From Opitutales bacterium (GTDB lineage Bacteria; Verrucomicrobiota; Verrucomicrobiia; Opitutales; JABSRG01), in assembly GCA_013215165.1 (NCBI GenBank), contig JABSRG010000008.1, positions 1 to 64,000 on the forward strand: DNA of 64,000 bases, given 5' to 3'. A program made the translations under genes and the position numbers. This document shows, one piece after another, positions 42,352 through 54,490 of this stretch. How positions within the stretch are numbered: position 1 is the first letter of the stretch; the number at the start of each line of letters is the position of its first letter. A model generated the notes under the pieces. The model was not told the origin of the DNA, made no database searches, and worked only from the letters and a program-made list of their open reading frames with translations.

Positions 42352-43026
42352 GTGCTAAACCGCTCTCTCACTCCTGAAATACTCGATTCGCTTCCCGAAG
42401 ATCATAGCGATGCGATTCAAAGCCGGCGTGATATCCAGAAGTTTAATTTCATTCAGGGAAACCATCGATGGTTTTTGAAGCAGATTCGCCTGCTCCCGAA
42501 ACTACGATCAGGAGATCATATCGTTGAAATTGGCTCGGGTAACGGGACTCTGGGACGCTACCTCAAGTCTAAGAATTTCATTCCAGATGATGTCGCAGTC
42601 ACGGGACTCGATCTTGCACCCCGGCCAAAATACTGGCCTGAAGACTGGAATTGGATACAAGGCTGTGCTTTTTCTGAGAGCCATCTTTCTAGACCAGCAA
42701 CACACGTTCTGGCAAACCTAACACTGCACCACTTCACTGAAGAACAATTGGGTAGTCTCTCGCGTCATATTTCCAAAGAGACACGTGCCGTTCTCGCATC
42801 AGAAACGCTTCGCTCGCGAATATCTTTAGCACTGCTCCCTTTGGCCCGACTGATGATGATCAATCATGTCACGCGCCACGACGCTCGTGTGAGTCTCGAA
42901 GGCGGCTTCCGCGGCGATGAACTTCCAAAGGCTGTAAGACTGTCGAACTCGGAATGGTTCACCGAAATACGCACCCATCCATTGGGAAGCTATCGTCTCA
43001 GAGCGGTGCGAACTCTGGACCAATAA
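42352..43026 (+). CDS. Class I SAM-dependent methyltransferase
   Basis: 224 residues. The SAM motif is HIVEIGSGNGTLGRYLKSKN, with VTGLDLAPRPKYW as the second strand and THVLANLTLHHFTEEQLGSL as motif post II. It looks like the methyltransferases near polyketide or lipid genes, but the substrate cannot be told. The start is GTG 42352, the only one before the N-terminal helix. Its stop codon overlaps the atp operon terminator on the other strand. Confidence 0.75.
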   Translation: MLNRSLTPEILDSLPEDHSDAIQSRRDIQKFNFIQGNHRWFLKQIRLLPKLRSGDHIVEIGSGNGTLGRYLKSKNFIPDDVAVTGLDLAPRPKYWPEDWNWIQGCAFSESHLSRPATHVLANLTLHHFTEEQLGSLSRHISKETRAVLASETLRSRISLALLPLARLMMINHVTRHDARVSLEGGFRGDELPKAVRLSNSEWFTEIRTHPLGSYRLRAVRTLDQ

Positions 43027-43057
43027 AAAGCGCACACCTCGAAAAGAAGTATGCGCT
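43025..43057 (-). terminator. Rho-independent terminator of the atp operon
   Basis: On the minus strand AGCGCATAC (43057-43049), an 11-base loop and GTGTGCGCT (43037-43029) pair with one mismatch and are followed by TTTT (43028-43025). It lies 29 bases past the atpC stop and overlaps the last codon of the convergent methyltransferase gene. Confidence 0.75.
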
Positions 43058-43085
43058 CATAAATAAGGGAATTAACCGGGCCTTA

Positions 43086-43496
43086 TCAAGAACCGCTCTT
43101 GGCAAGCTCCTGAAAGACTGCAAAGCGTGCTACGGACTCGAGACGTTCGAGCTCGGCAGGATCGATGTTTTCATCCGCGTTTTCGATTGCCTCTTGAGCG
43201 CGCTTCTTTGCCTCTGCAACTGCAGTCAGATCGATTTCTTCCACGTCGATTGCGGCTTCAGTGAGGATCGCGACGGTATCGCTATGAACTTCTGCAAAGC
43301 CTTTGTCTATAGCGAGATGCTCTTGCTTGCCGTCATCATGAGTAACATGAAGTGCCCCACCCTCAATCTCTGTTAATAAAGGAATGTGACCTGAAAGGAT
43401 ACCCATCTGACCTTGAGCGGTGGGTAAGACCACCTGCTCAATGGTTTGATCAAAAGCCACCTTCTCAGGGGTGACGATTCTGAGCGTGAGTGACAT
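43086..43496 (-). CDS. atpC: ATP synthase epsilon subunit
   Basis: 136 residues. SLTLRIVTPEKVAFDQTIEQ, VVLPTAQGQMGILSGHIPLL and LAIDKGFAEVHSDTVAILTE are the N-terminal beta-sandwich signature; a C-terminal helical pair (AEAKKRAQEAIENADENID) follows. It is part of the central stalk and an ATPase inhibitor. Last gene of the operon, 7 bases after atpD. Confidence 0.96.
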   Translation of the reverse strand: MSLTLRIVTPEKVAFDQTIEQVVLPTAQGQMGILSGHIPLLTEIEGGALHVTHDDGKQEHLAIDKGFAEVHSDTVAILTEAAIDVEEIDLTAVAEAKKRAQEAIENADENIDPAELERLESVARFAVFQELAKSGS

Positions 43497-43503
43497 GGCT
43501 TGT

Positions 43504-45821
<2,318 letters not shown>

Positions 45822-45854
45822 GGATTAAGAGTTAGATCTCGTTAATGCCCGAGC

Positions 45855-47390
45855 TTAAGCCTCGAACGAAGCCTTCCAGTTTGTAACAGCCTTGCGAAGG
45901 TTTGCGTCAGTCTCATCGGAAATCGCTTTTTCGGTGCGAATGGTGTCCATGAGCTTGGTTTCCGCCGTCTCAAAGAATTCGCGCAGACTGATCGAGGCTT
46001 CAACGACTTTTTCCACGGGAATGCTGTCGAAGAAATCGTTTTGCATCGCCCAAATCAATCCGACCTGGATTTCAACCGAAAGTGGGTTGAATTGCTTCTG
46101 CTTAAAGAGCTCCACAACACGCTGACCGCGATCGATCTGAGCCTTCGTCTTGGGGTCGAGGTCTGATCCGAATTGCGCGAAGGCCTGAAGTTCGCGGAAT
46201 TGCGCCAACTGGAGCTTGATCTTTCCTGCTACCTTTTTAATCGCCTTAATTTGGGCGGCAGACCCCACACGGGAAACTGAAAGCCCTACACTGATCGCGG
46301 GTCGGATACCCTTGTTAAACAGATCTGTCTCAAGGAATACCTGCCCGTCGGTAATGGAGATCACATTCGTCGGAATATAAGCTGAAACATCGCCAGCCTG
46401 AGTTTCGATAATGGGCAGCGCGGTCAAGGAACCATTTCCGTTATCCTCGTTGACACGAGCAGAGCGCTCAAGGAGGCGGGAATGTAAATAGAAGACATCA
46501 CCAGGATACGCCTCGCGGCCTGATGGTCGCTTGAGAACAAGAGACATCTGACGATAAGCGACCGCTTGCTTTGACAAATCGTCATAAATAATGAGCGCGT
46601 CTTTGCCATTGAACATGAACCACTCGCCCATGGATGCACCAGAGAATGGAGCTAGGTATTGGTTGGCCGGATTGTCTGCTGCTGGCGCGGCAACAATGAT
46701 CGTAAATTCAAGCGCACCGGCGGCTTCTAGAGCCTTGATGGTGCGAGAAATGTTGGACTGCTTTTGACCTACGGCGACGTAAATAGAGTAAACGGGGCGG
46801 AACTCCGGGTCTCCACTGGCGAGTCCGACCCTATTCGCGCGAGCCTGGTTGATGATCGTATCGATCGCTACAGTCGTTTTGCCGGTGGCTCGGTCACCGA
46901 TGATCAGCTCACGCTGGCCTCGCCCAATAGGCACCATCGCATCGATCGCCATGATGCCCGTTTGAAGAGGCTGGTCTACTGACTTGCGCGGGATAATTCC
47001 GGGAGCAATTCGCTCGACTGGATAAGATTCGTCTGAGGCGATGGGGCCCTTCCCGTCGACAGGAGCTCCGAGAGCATCCACGACACGTCCCAGCAGGCCC
47101 ATGCCTACAGGAACGGAAAGTAGCTTTCCAGTCGCCTTCACTTCGTCGCCTTCACGGACACCTGCGGTATCGCCCATGATAACACAACCCACCGCGTTTT
47201 CCTCAAGGTTGAGTGCCAAGCCTGTGAGGCCACCAGGGAATTCGATCATCTCCATGTACATGGCTGATGAGAGTCCGTCTACCTTGGCAACGCCGTCTGC
47301 GAGGCTGGTGATCGAGCCTACATTTTTCTTGTCAGCCGCCGTGGTCAGGCTGGCGATTTCCTTTTCAATCTGTTCGACGATGGAGCTCAT
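45855..47390 (-). CDS. atpA: ATP synthase alpha subunit
   Basis: 511 residues. [18 protein letters not shown] is the non-catalytic P-loop; [39 protein letters not shown], and [20 protein letters not shown] (alpha signature with the catalytic Arg region) are present. The length is normal. It forms the F1 hexamer with beta. Confidence 0.98.
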   Translation of the reverse strand: MSSIVEQIEKEIASLTTAADKKNVGSITSLADGVAKVDGLSSAMYMEMIEFPGGLTGLALNLEENAVGCVIMGDTAGVREGDEVKATGKLLSVPVGMGLLGRVVDALGAPVDGKGPIASDESYPVERIAPGIIPRKSVDQPLQTGIMAIDAMVPIGRGQRELIIGDRATGKTTVAIDTIINQARANRVGLASGDPEFRPVYSIYVAVGQKQSNISRTIKALEAAGALEFTIIVAAPAADNPANQYLAPFSGASMGEWFMFNGKDALIIYDDLSKQAVAYRQMSLVLKRPSGREAYPGDVFYLHSRLLERSARVNEDNGNGSLTALPIIETQAGDVSAYIPTNVISITDGQVFLETDLFNKGIRPAISVGLSVSRVGSAAQIKAIKKVAGKIKLQLAQFRELQAFAQFGSDLDPKTKAQIDRGQRVVELFKQKQFNPLSVEIQVGLIWAMQNDFFDSIPVEKVVEASISLREFFETAETKLMDTIRTEKAISDETDANLRKAVTNWKASFEA

Positions 47391-47428
47391 TATAAAAAAT
47401 CAATTGTTGGGTAAATGTGAGGTGCGCA

Positions 47429-47821
47429 CTATTTTACTTTGTTTGATAGCGCATTGAGGCGGCCAAGTGCTGAAGCGTCTATGACGTCGTCGCCTACACG
47501 CAGGCGAAAACCGGCTAAAAGTGATTTGTTGGTAGTCTGTGACACAAGTAGTGGCCGGTTGTACTGTGCCTCCATGGACTTTTTGATATCGAGCACAACA
47601 GCCTCGCTCAGTTCGCTTGCGCTCTCGATGAGAATAGTCTGTTCGCGTTCAGCGCGTTTGATTCGGGCCAAATAGGCACGCACCACTTCGATGTGGTTAT
47701 TGAGCCCCATATTGCGCAGTGCCTCAAGGGCTCCGCTGACCTTTTCTGCGTCAAGGAGTCCGTCCGTCTTGGAAAGATCCAAAAGCTTCCGGGCTAAATC
47801 ATCTGGTTTAAAACTGGCCAC
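47429..47821 (-). CDS. atpH: ATP synthase delta subunit, unusually short
   Basis: 130 residues against about 175-180 for the family. The C-terminal part fits delta/OSCP (SLLAGFRLRVGDDVIDASAL then GRLNALSNKV). The N-terminal six-helix domain that binds the alpha subunits seems reduced by about 45-50 residues. The gap to atpF is only 14 bases, so no upstream extension is possible in this frame. Position between atpF and atpA supports the call. Confidence 0.85.
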   Translation of the reverse strand: MASFKPDDLARKLLDLSKTDGLLDAEKVSGALEALRNMGLNNHIEVVRAYLARIKRAEREQTILIESASELSEAVVLDIKKSMEAQYNRPLLVSQTTNKSLLAGFRLRVGDDVIDASALGRLNALSNKVK

Positions 47822-47835
47822 AATGAGTAAAGATT

Positions 47836-48384
47836 CTAATTCGAACCGTGAAGGAGTTCAGTCGCTGTGTCATTGTAGCGGCTGCGGTCAGAATCTGTGA
47901 GTTCTTTGTCGAGCACCTTAGCTGAAGTCGCCACCACGAGCTGTGCAATCTCCTGCCGTACCTCTGATAGCATTTTCTCACGATCCAATTCGTTAGCCTG
48001 CTTGGCAGAGCGGATCATTTCCTCAACTTTGCCAGAAGTCTGTTGCACCTGTTGATCGTAATAAGTCTTCGCTTGGTCGCGTGCCTCTTTGACTATGCCT
48101 TGTGCCTCTTCAGATGCCCTTTTCAAAAGCTCTGCCTGTTCACGCTCGGACTCAGCAAGTTTGGACTTCATCTCTTCGGCATACTGAAGACCATCCGCGA
48201 TCTTCTTCTGGCGCTCGTCCATAGTCGACAATACCGGCTTTATCGCAAACCAGTAGAGCGCTCCGACAACGATAAGAAAATTAATGGCCTGTGCCACGAT
48301 GATGGCGCCATCAATCCCAAAGGTCCCGAGTAGGTTGTCGCCTTCTGCACCGGCAGCTGCAACAAAAGTCAGAGTTTCGATCAT
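47836..48384 (-). CDS. atpF: ATP synthase b subunit
   Basis: 182 residues: a short N-terminal segment, one membrane span ([20 protein letters not shown]), then a long charged coiled coil ([40 protein letters not shown]) forming the peripheral stalk. One b gene only, so a homodimer is expected. It is somewhat longer than E. coli b (156). Confidence 0.95.
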   Translation of the reverse strand: MIETLTFVAAAGAEGDNLLGTFGIDGAIIVAQAINFLIVVGALYWFAIKPVLSTMDERQKKIADGLQYAEEMKSKLAESEREQAELLKRASEEAQGIVKEARDQAKTYYDQQVQQTSGKVEEMIRSAKQANELDREKMLSEVRQEIAQLVVATSAKVLDKELTDSDRSRYNDTATELLHGSN

Positions 48385-48429
48385 TTTAAAGGGCTTTTCT
48401 AGAAATTACTAAAAGTCGGAAAGTAACGA

Positions 48430-48452
48430 GCGAGGGCTTTTCTAGCCCTCGC
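48430..48452 (-). promoter_or_regulatory. atpE-atpF intercistronic hairpin
   Basis: An 8-base perfect stem, CGAGGGC plus one more pair, closing loop TTTTCTA: 48430-48437 with 48445-48452. There is no U tract after it on the coding strand. It lies just after the atpE stop and may stabilise or attenuate message, helping make more c subunit. GGGCTTTTCTAG occurs both here (48435) and at 48390. Confidence 0.5.
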
Positions 48453-48463
48453 CGCGTAATGGA

Positions 48464-48688
48464 TTATCCTTGATAAAGGAATAGAGAGTAGAAAGCGACC
48501 GCTTCCGCGAGCGCCATACCGATAATGCTCTGAACCAGGATCGGTGTCGCTGCACCAGGATTGCGTCCAACGGACTCAACGGCCTTCGTGCCGATCAAGC
48601 CTACACCGATAGCAGCTGCGAAACAGCCAAGACCAGCAGTGAATCCAGCGCCATCTATTGCCGCGATTGTTTGAATGATGTCTGTCAT
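48464..48688 (-). CDS. atpE: ATP synthase c subunit (proton-type)
   Basis: 74 residues, two membrane helices: AGLGCFAAAIGVGLIGTKAV and ILVQSIIGMALAEAVAFYSL, joined by the polar loop ESVGRNP. The carboxylate is Glu in ALAEAVAFY. The Gln of helix 1 and the E-S/T pair that mark Na+ binding are absent (Val and Ala instead), so H+ coupling is expected. It forms the rotor ring. Confidence 0.96.
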   Translation of the reverse strand: MTDIIQTIAAIDGAGFTAGLGCFAAAIGVGLIGTKAVESVGRNPGAATPILVQSIIGMALAEAVAFYSLFLYQG

Positions 48689-48768
48689 AATGAGTTTGAT
48701 TTAGGGTTGTTCTCAACCGCACACGATCGCCGCTTTGTGGCGTCATGATCACGGCCGTGAAATTGAAA

Positions 48769-49626
48769 TTAATGGTGGTCGCCGTCCCCGTGGTTACAGA
48801 TAAGTCCGATATATACGGCAGTGAGCAGCGTGAATACGAGTGCCTGAACGAGACCGATCAAGACCTCGAGAAAGTAGAAAGGCACAGGTACGATGTATGA
48901 GGCTAGGCTAGTCATGTTTGTTAGGAGATTTTCACCCCCAAAAACATTGCCAAAGAGTCGGAAGGATAAAGATACGGTTCTAAAAATCCAGGATACGACC
49001 TCGATGATCCCCACAGCGAAGAATATTGGGAAAAGCATGACGTAAATCGCGATTGGCATGGTGGACTTGTCCGCCTTGTTGCCGAACCAATCGAAAAGCA
49101 AGACTTTCGGCCCAGCATAGCGCATTACGTAATAAAACCATGAGATCTGAACGACAATGGCTAGTGCCAAGGTCATGTTTAGGTCTGCATTTCCAGGGCG
49201 TTGCCAGTATTTCAAGTGGCCTTCTTCATCATAAAGACCGTAAGCGCCAACTCCAGGGAGCATACCACTCCAGTTGTGTAGTAAGATATATATAAACAGG
49301 CCGATGAGCAGCCAGAAGACATGTCCCACCATTTGCTTTCCGACAATAGGCTCAACAATACCGCGGATGCCACCAACAAAACCTTCTATGATTGCCTGCC
49401 CCTTAGAAGGTATCAATGCCGGCTTTCCGACCAGAATTTTGACGAAAAGAATGATGATCAGGGATATCACCCAACTCGTCACCATAGAGTTAGTGATTGG
49501 CAGCCCAAAAAATTCGAAAAGTTTGTAGGGTGACGGACTAACTTCTTCGCCACCGGCGGCGAAGATGACTGAGGGCGCCAAAGAAAAAGCGCCTACCATG
49601 GTAGGTAGTCTGAAAGCAGAGAGCAT
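48769..49626 (-). CDS. atpB: ATP synthase a subunit
   Basis: 285 residues with a likely signal-like N-terminus ([20 protein letters not shown]) and five or six membrane spans. The essential Arg is in [16 protein letters not shown], and [17 protein letters not shown] is the last conserved helix. It forms the proton half-channels. First gene of the leftward operon; no atpI gene is seen in the 280 bases before it. Confidence 0.96.
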   Translation of the reverse strand: MLSAFRLPTMVGAFSLAPSVIFAAGGEEVSPSPYKLFEFFGLPITNSMVTSWVISLIIILFVKILVGKPALIPSKGQAIIEGFVGGIRGIVEPIVGKQMVGHVFWLLIGLFIYILLHNWSGMLPGVGAYGLYDEEGHLKYWQRPGNADLNMTLALAIVVQISWFYYVMRYAGPKVLLFDWFGNKADKSTMPIAIYVMLFPIFFAVGIIEVVSWIFRTVSLSFRLFGNVFGGENLLTNMTSLASYIVPVPFYFLEVLIGLVQALVFTLLTAVYIGLICNHGDGDHH

Positions 49627-49906
49627 TGTTGGGTTTGAAGGGTTTTCGACTATCGGTGAGACAGCGACAAAATGAGATGGGGTCGTGCCAGCCTGTCGTC
49701 AATACATCATTCATAAATATTTCTGAATATGGAAGATTTTGGATGTCCAGAATTAGATATTCTTATGGATTGGGTGTTTCAACTGGGCTGGAATGAGTGC
49801 CCTGAGATATTCGAGGGGCGCTATTCTGATCTTTAGAGTTGCCCTGTTTGATGTAAGTTTCACCGTAATTTTCGCGCTCCCCCCTGGAGATCGGAAAAAT
49901 TGATAT

Positions 49907-51334
49907 ATGGCAAGAAACGTCGCTACACTGGAGTTCCACAATCGGCTCCTGACCTTTCAACTTTTCACCGACGCTCTTGTTGCTTTCGCGGGCTTGGCGA
50001 TCGGCTATTTTGTGCGTTTCGATACGCCGATCAGGCAGATTGGTAAGCAAGTATCGGAGGGGCCTGGATTAGTAAACTATCTGCCACTGATGCTCTTTGG
50101 TGCTCTATTGCTCGTGTTTTCATTTGCGTTCCTGGGTCTCTACAACTGGAGAAATTTCCTGAGACTGCGCCGCACGCTCCCTATCATTTTTAAGGGAACC
50201 ATATTTTGGTTTTTTGTTTTTGTTTTCTTCTCTCTTTTCCTGAAATTCGATCCGGCAATTTCGCGGATTTATGCGGCTTGCTGTTTATTGACGTGTCTCG
50301 GCGTCATGACCCTCTGGAGAGTCGGCTTATACCGTGTCATCTCCAAAATTGACTGGAAGATCCGCCTGAACCAACGGGTGGCCATTTTGGGCTGGAATGA
50401 CGAAGCTTCCAAGCTTGCCGATCAGGTTCACAAGGATGAAACCCATCCCTATGAGATCGCGGGCGTCATCATGAGCACGGTGCAATCTGAGACGAACACC
50501 CGCTGCTTATTTCCGGTCTTAGGCGACATGCATGACCTGGAGCATATTCTCAGGGAAAATGAAATCGACATTCTCATAAACACAGATCTGGACCTCCAGC
50601 GGAGTGAATTGATCAATGTGGTGCACACCTGCGAACGGTCTTATGTGGACCTCAAGCTGAATCCTTCCATCTTCCAAGTCTTTGTCTCAAATCTATACCT
50701 TGAGACTGTGTCTGGTGTTCCAGTGATCGGATTGGAAACGCCGCGAATAAACAAAATCTGGCACCAGATGGGAAAGCGCATTGTCGACATCTGCGGCGGG
50801 TTGTTTGGTCTGATCATTTTCGCTCCAGCGATCGCTGCTTTTGCATATCTCATAAAAAAACAGGATTCTGCGGGTCCTGTCTTTTTTAAACAGACCCGCA
50901 TTGGCAAAAACGGCATGCCTTTCACTATCTATAAACTCGGCTCGATGAAGGTGAATGCAGAGGCCGAAACGGGCGCGGTGTGGGCGATAAAGGATGACCC
51001 GCGCCGTTTGCCCATTGGACGTTTTATGCGGGAATGGAATATCGACGAGTTACCTCAATTTTGGAACGTCTTAAAGGGTGACATGAGTCTGGTAGGTCCC
51101 CGGCCAGAAAGACCCGAATTGATCGAGAAGTTCGAACGTGAGATAGATCACTACAATCCACGACACACGGTTAAGCCGGGGATGACGGGCTGGGCTCAGG
51201 TGAATGGATTGCGCGGAGATACCAGCCTGACTGAACGTATAAGGTATGACCTTTACTATATCGAAAATTGGTCACTCTATTTTGATTTTCAGATCATGGT
51301 CATGACATTTTTTACTCGGGATAATGCCTACTAG
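49907..51334 (+). CDS. Polyprenyl-phosphate sugar-1-phosphate transferase (WcaJ/WbaP type)
   Basis: 475 residues. Four N-terminal membrane spans (to about residue 125) are followed by a Rossmann-like middle domain (RVAILGWNDEASKLADQVHK) and another span (GLFGLIIFAPAIAAFAYLIK) leading into the catalytic domain: GPVFFKQTRIGKNGMPFTIY, FMREWNIDELPQFWNVLKGD, MSLVGPRPERPELI and GMTGWAQVNGLRGDTSL. It starts assembly of an exopolysaccharide or O-antigen on undecaprenyl phosphate. Divergent from atpB. murA follows 17 bases on. Confidence 0.9.
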   Translation: MARNVATLEFHNRLLTFQLFTDALVAFAGLAIGYFVRFDTPIRQIGKQVSEGPGLVNYLPLMLFGALLLVFSFAFLGLYNWRNFLRLRRTLPIIFKGTIFWFFVFVFFSLFLKFDPAISRIYAACCLLTCLGVMTLWRVGLYRVISKIDWKIRLNQRVAILGWNDEASKLADQVHKDETHPYEIAGVIMSTVQSETNTRCLFPVLGDMHDLEHILRENEIDILINTDLDLQRSELINVVHTCERSYVDLKLNPSIFQVFVSNLYLETVSGVPVIGLETPRINKIWHQMGKRIVDICGGLFGLIIFAPAIAAFAYLIKKQDSAGPVFFKQTRIGKNGMPFTIYKLGSMKVNAEAETGAVWAIKDDPRRLPIGRFMREWNIDELPQFWNVLKGDMSLVGPRPERPELIEKFEREIDHYNPRHTVKPGMTGWAQVNGLRGDTSLTERIRYDLYYIENWSLYFDFQIMVMTFFTRDNAY

Positions 51335-51351
51335 ATCATTCACTTTATCTC

Positions 51352-52641
51352 ATGCCCAATCTCCTTATCCAAGGCGGACAGCCTCTCAATGGCACGATAC
51401 GCCCGCACGGCAATAAGAACGCCGCTCTGCCCACACTCTGCGCCTCTTTGCTGACCGATGAGCTGGTTGTCTTAGACAATATTCCACACATCACAGATGT
51501 GGAGAAACTTGTTAGTTACTTCAAGGACATGGGCTCTAAGGTATATTGGGATAAAGGAGCGAAGCGCATTGAGCTCAGTCACCGAGATTTCGGAAAAGCT
51601 GGCAACGCTGCGTTACCGGTGGGCATGCGCTCTTCAGTTTTATTATTTGCTCCGCTGCTTCACCGCATTGGCCAGGTGCCTCTCGCAGTAAATGCAAAAG
51701 GGTGTGCACTCGGCGTGCGCGAGCTAGATCCGCATATAGAAATCATGCATCATTTCGGAGCCGAAATGATCCAGAGCGCTTCGGCGATCGATCTTAAAAT
51801 CGCAAAGCCTATGCAAGGCTGTCGGCACTGGGCAGACTACATGTCAGTTACTGCTACTGAGAATTTCGTGATGGCTGCTGTATTGGCAAAAGGGAATTCC
51901 ATTCTTCTCAATGCCGCCAGCGAACCCCACGTCCAGGACGTGTGCCGTTTTCTGGTTCAGCTGGGAGCAAAAATTAGCGGTATTGGCACCAGTCGTATTG
52001 AGATTGAAGGAGTAGACTCTCTGTCTAGCGGGGCCTTTCAGATCTCTTCCGATTTCCATGAGGTCGTGACATTCCTTGCTCTCGGAGCCATGACAGATGG
52101 TCACGTTGAGGTACATGACGTGCAAACCGAACATTTTGACCTCATTATTCGTAGTTTTGCCAAGCTGGGCGTGAGTGTAGAAAACGATGGCGAAACCCTT
52201 TCTGTCTTTCCGGGCCAAACTCGCGTTATCCAAAAGCCGCTTACTTCAAATATTTTACCAAAAATTGAGGCCGCTCCCTGGCCCTACTTTCCCGTCGATT
52301 TGTTGCCATTGATGATCGCCTTATCGGTTAGAGCTCAAGGGGAGGTTCAGTTTTGGAACAAGGTCTACGAAAATGGGTTTTCCTGGATTCCGGAACTGAC
52401 TAAATTCGGAGCGCACGTAGTAACCTCCGATCCACACCGAATCGTCGTATTTGGAAACCGCCCGCTGCGCCCTGCCACGGTTGAGGCGCCCTATATTATC
52501 CGAGCCGCCGTGGCGCTTTATATGGTGGCCGCAACCATCGAAGGCGAGAGCCGTGTCATCCATGCCGACCCGATTCGTCGTGCCCATCCAGGCTTCGTAG
52601 AGAATCTTCAAAGGTTGGGTGCAGTTGTTCACTGGGATTGA
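51352..52641 (+). CDS. murA: UDP-GlcNAc 1-carboxyvinyltransferase
   Basis: 429 residues. The N-terminal LNGTIRPHGNKNAALPTLCA holds the substrate Lys-Asn pair; the loop Cys is present in AKGCALGVRELDPH, so fosfomycin sensitivity is expected from this residue; FVMAAVLAKGNSILLNAASE and YIIRAAVALYMVAATIEGES are family segments. It does the first committed peptidoglycan step. The sequence is fairly divergent. Confidence 0.9.
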   Translation: MPNLLIQGGQPLNGTIRPHGNKNAALPTLCASLLTDELVVLDNIPHITDVEKLVSYFKDMGSKVYWDKGAKRIELSHRDFGKAGNAALPVGMRSSVLLFAPLLHRIGQVPLAVNAKGCALGVRELDPHIEIMHHFGAEMIQSASAIDLKIAKPMQGCRHWADYMSVTATENFVMAAVLAKGNSILLNAASEPHVQDVCRFLVQLGAKISGIGTSRIEIEGVDSLSSGAFQISSDFHEVVTFLALGAMTDGHVEVHDVQTEHFDLIIRSFAKLGVSVENDGETLSVFPGQTRVIQKPLTSNILPKIEAAPWPYFPVDLLPLMIALSVRAQGEVQFWNKVYENGFSWIPELTKFGAHVVTSDPHRIVVFGNRPLRPATVEAPYIIRAAVALYMVAATIEGESRVIHADPIRRAHPGFVENLQRLGAVVHWD

Positions 52642-52673
52642 TGCATTAAGGCTGCCAGGTATTCTCTTTAGAC

Positions 52674-53711
52674 ATGGACAACGACCTCCCCACAGGGACT
52701 GATTTTTTGCAACAATCTGCCCAATCGCCATCACATCAAGATGCTGCGCTCAGACCTCTTTCGTTTTCTGACTTTCGTGGGCAACCACGCACAGTGGAGC
52801 GACTTGAAATAATGGTCGGCGCTGCGTCTCAGAGAAACGAAGCACTCAACCACATCCTGCTCAGCGGACCTCCTGGGTTGGGCAAAACTACCCTAGCCCA
52901 CATTCTCGGATCTGAACTCGGCGTCACAGTCCGTGTTACCGCAGGACCCGTTTTGGAAAAACCAGGGGATTTAGCGGGACTGCTTACAAACCTCGAAGAG
53001 CGCGATATCCTCTTTGTCGATGAAATACACCGCATGCCCAAAACAGTGGAGGAATATCTCTACTCTGCGATGGAAGACTTCTGCATCGATATCATGATCG
53101 ATCAAGGGCCCAACGCGCGCAGTGTACGGCTCAATGTGCCTCGTTTTACTCTGGTTGGAGCCACCACGCGCGTCGGAATGTTGACAGCTCCTTTGCGCAG
53201 TCGTTTCACCCTGCAAACACGCCTCAATTATTACCAGCGCGAAGACCTGATACGCATTGTGAATCGGAGCTGCAAGCTGCTTGGAGTGACTGTTGAGCCT
53301 GAAGGAGCTGAGGAAATCGCCCAGCGTGCTCGTGGCACTCCCCGCATCACAAATAACCTCGTGAATTTTGTCCGCGATTTTGCCCAGCAACGAGCCGATG
53401 GGGTGATCACTAAACAAATTGCCGCAGACGCCCTGGAGTTATTGGACATTGACCAAAACGGACTCGATGAACTGGACAAGCGCATTTTGTCCACCCTAGC
53501 CAACCATTATAAAGGTGGGCCGGCTGGTTTAGCGACAATTGCTGTGGCGGTCGGTGAAGAGACCGATACCATCGAGGACGTTCATGAGCCTTACTTAATT
53601 CAAGAAGGCTACTTGCAAAGGACGCCGCAAGGTCGGGTGCTCACTCCGAAGGCTTGGCAGTTGGTCGGCCTAGACCCAGAAGCCGGCAGCGAACAAACCA
53701 ATCTTTTTTAA
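52674..53711 (+). CDS. ruvB: Holliday junction branch-migration ATPase RuvB
   Basis: 345 residues. LLSGPPGLGKTTLAHILGSE (Walker A), ILFVDEIHRMPKTVEEYLYS (Walker B), FTLVGATTRVGMLTAPLRSR (sensor 1/Arg finger) and RGTPRITNNLVNFVRDFA (sensor 2), then a winged helix (LIQEGYLQRTPQGRVLTPKA). It drives branch migration with RuvA, which is not in this window. Starts 32 bases after murA. Confidence 0.97.
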   Translation: MDNDLPTGTDFLQQSAQSPSHQDAALRPLSFSDFRGQPRTVERLEIMVGAASQRNEALNHILLSGPPGLGKTTLAHILGSELGVTVRVTAGPVLEKPGDLAGLLTNLEERDILFVDEIHRMPKTVEEYLYSAMEDFCIDIMIDQGPNARSVRLNVPRFTLVGATTRVGMLTAPLRSRFTLQTRLNYYQREDLIRIVNRSCKLLGVTVEPEGAEEIAQRARGTPRITNNLVNFVRDFAQQRADGVITKQIAADALELLDIDQNGLDELDKRILSTLANHYKGGPAGLATIAVAVGEETDTIEDVHEPYLIQEGYLQRTPQGRVLTPKAWQLVGLDPEAGSEQTNLF

Positions 53712-53830
53712 AGGAGATTAGCATCGCTTCAGATGCATTAGGTACCCGGATACTCTACCGTTTTATTTGCGCCCTTGCGGACCGAATACATAGTTAACTG
53801 TTTCCGTTTTTTTCACGTAACCTCATTCAC

Positions 53831-54490
53831 TTGTCTACGCCCAGTTCAGAAGTCGATATCGCCCGGATGCGTCGTCACGCACGTATTCGCAGTGTGAAGC
53901 GCGTCCTGCGTTATCTCCCCCGCCGTGCGTCGTTACAACGTTATCCTGTCCTTAAATGGTTCCACAAATCAGCCAGAAAGCGCGACTACCTCTGGTCCTT
54001 TCGCACGCTTTATGTTCAGCGGGCCCTCTTCTATGGCTGCATTATCGCATTTTTGCCGATCATGGGTATTCAAATCTTTTTGGCTTCATTACTGGCATTG
54101 CGGATTAAGGCAAATCTAGCGGTTATCGTCGCACTTCAGTGGATCTCGAATCCGGGAACGGTCGTTCCGCTTTACTTAGCTAAATTCAAAATCGGCAGCT
54201 GGATACTCGCGCCTATCTCTGATTCGAAAAAAGATGCTGCCAGTGTCGACGAATTCGCAGCGGCAGCGACGTCAACAGATCAGCTTATAAATTTCTATAA
54301 ATCAACTAGTTGGGATCAGATTGGGCATGTCCTGGGTTCAACTTTTTTGGGTGGCCTCATTCTAGGCCTGTTCTTCGCGATCCTGTCCACGACTATTTTC
54401 ACGACCATTGTAAATCGGACCACTGGTCGGCTTTATGCAGATAAACGGTCTCCATGTGAGAGCCGAACTATGTCGGAAGACCAGGATTAG
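53831..54490 (+). CDS. DUF2062 membrane protein
   Basis: 219 residues. A basic N-terminal region (RRHARIRSVKRVLRYLPRRA) precedes LFYGCIIAFLPIMGIQIFLA, SLLALRIKANLAVIVALQWI, SNPGTVVPLYLAKFKIGSWI, and a last span (GGLILGLFFAILSTTIFTT), the DUF2062 pattern. Function is unknown; these often accompany envelope genes. The best start is TTG at 53831. Its stop overlaps by 4 bases with the convergent next gene. Confidence 0.8.
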   Translation: MSTPSSEVDIARMRRHARIRSVKRVLRYLPRRASLQRYPVLKWFHKSARKRDYLWSFRTLYVQRALFYGCIIAFLPIMGIQIFLASLLALRIKANLAVIVALQWISNPGTVVPLYLAKFKIGSWILAPISDSKKDAASVDEFAAAATSTDQLINFYKSTSWDQIGHVLGSTFLGGLILGLFFAILSTTIFTTIVNRTTGRLYADKRSPCESRTMSEDQD

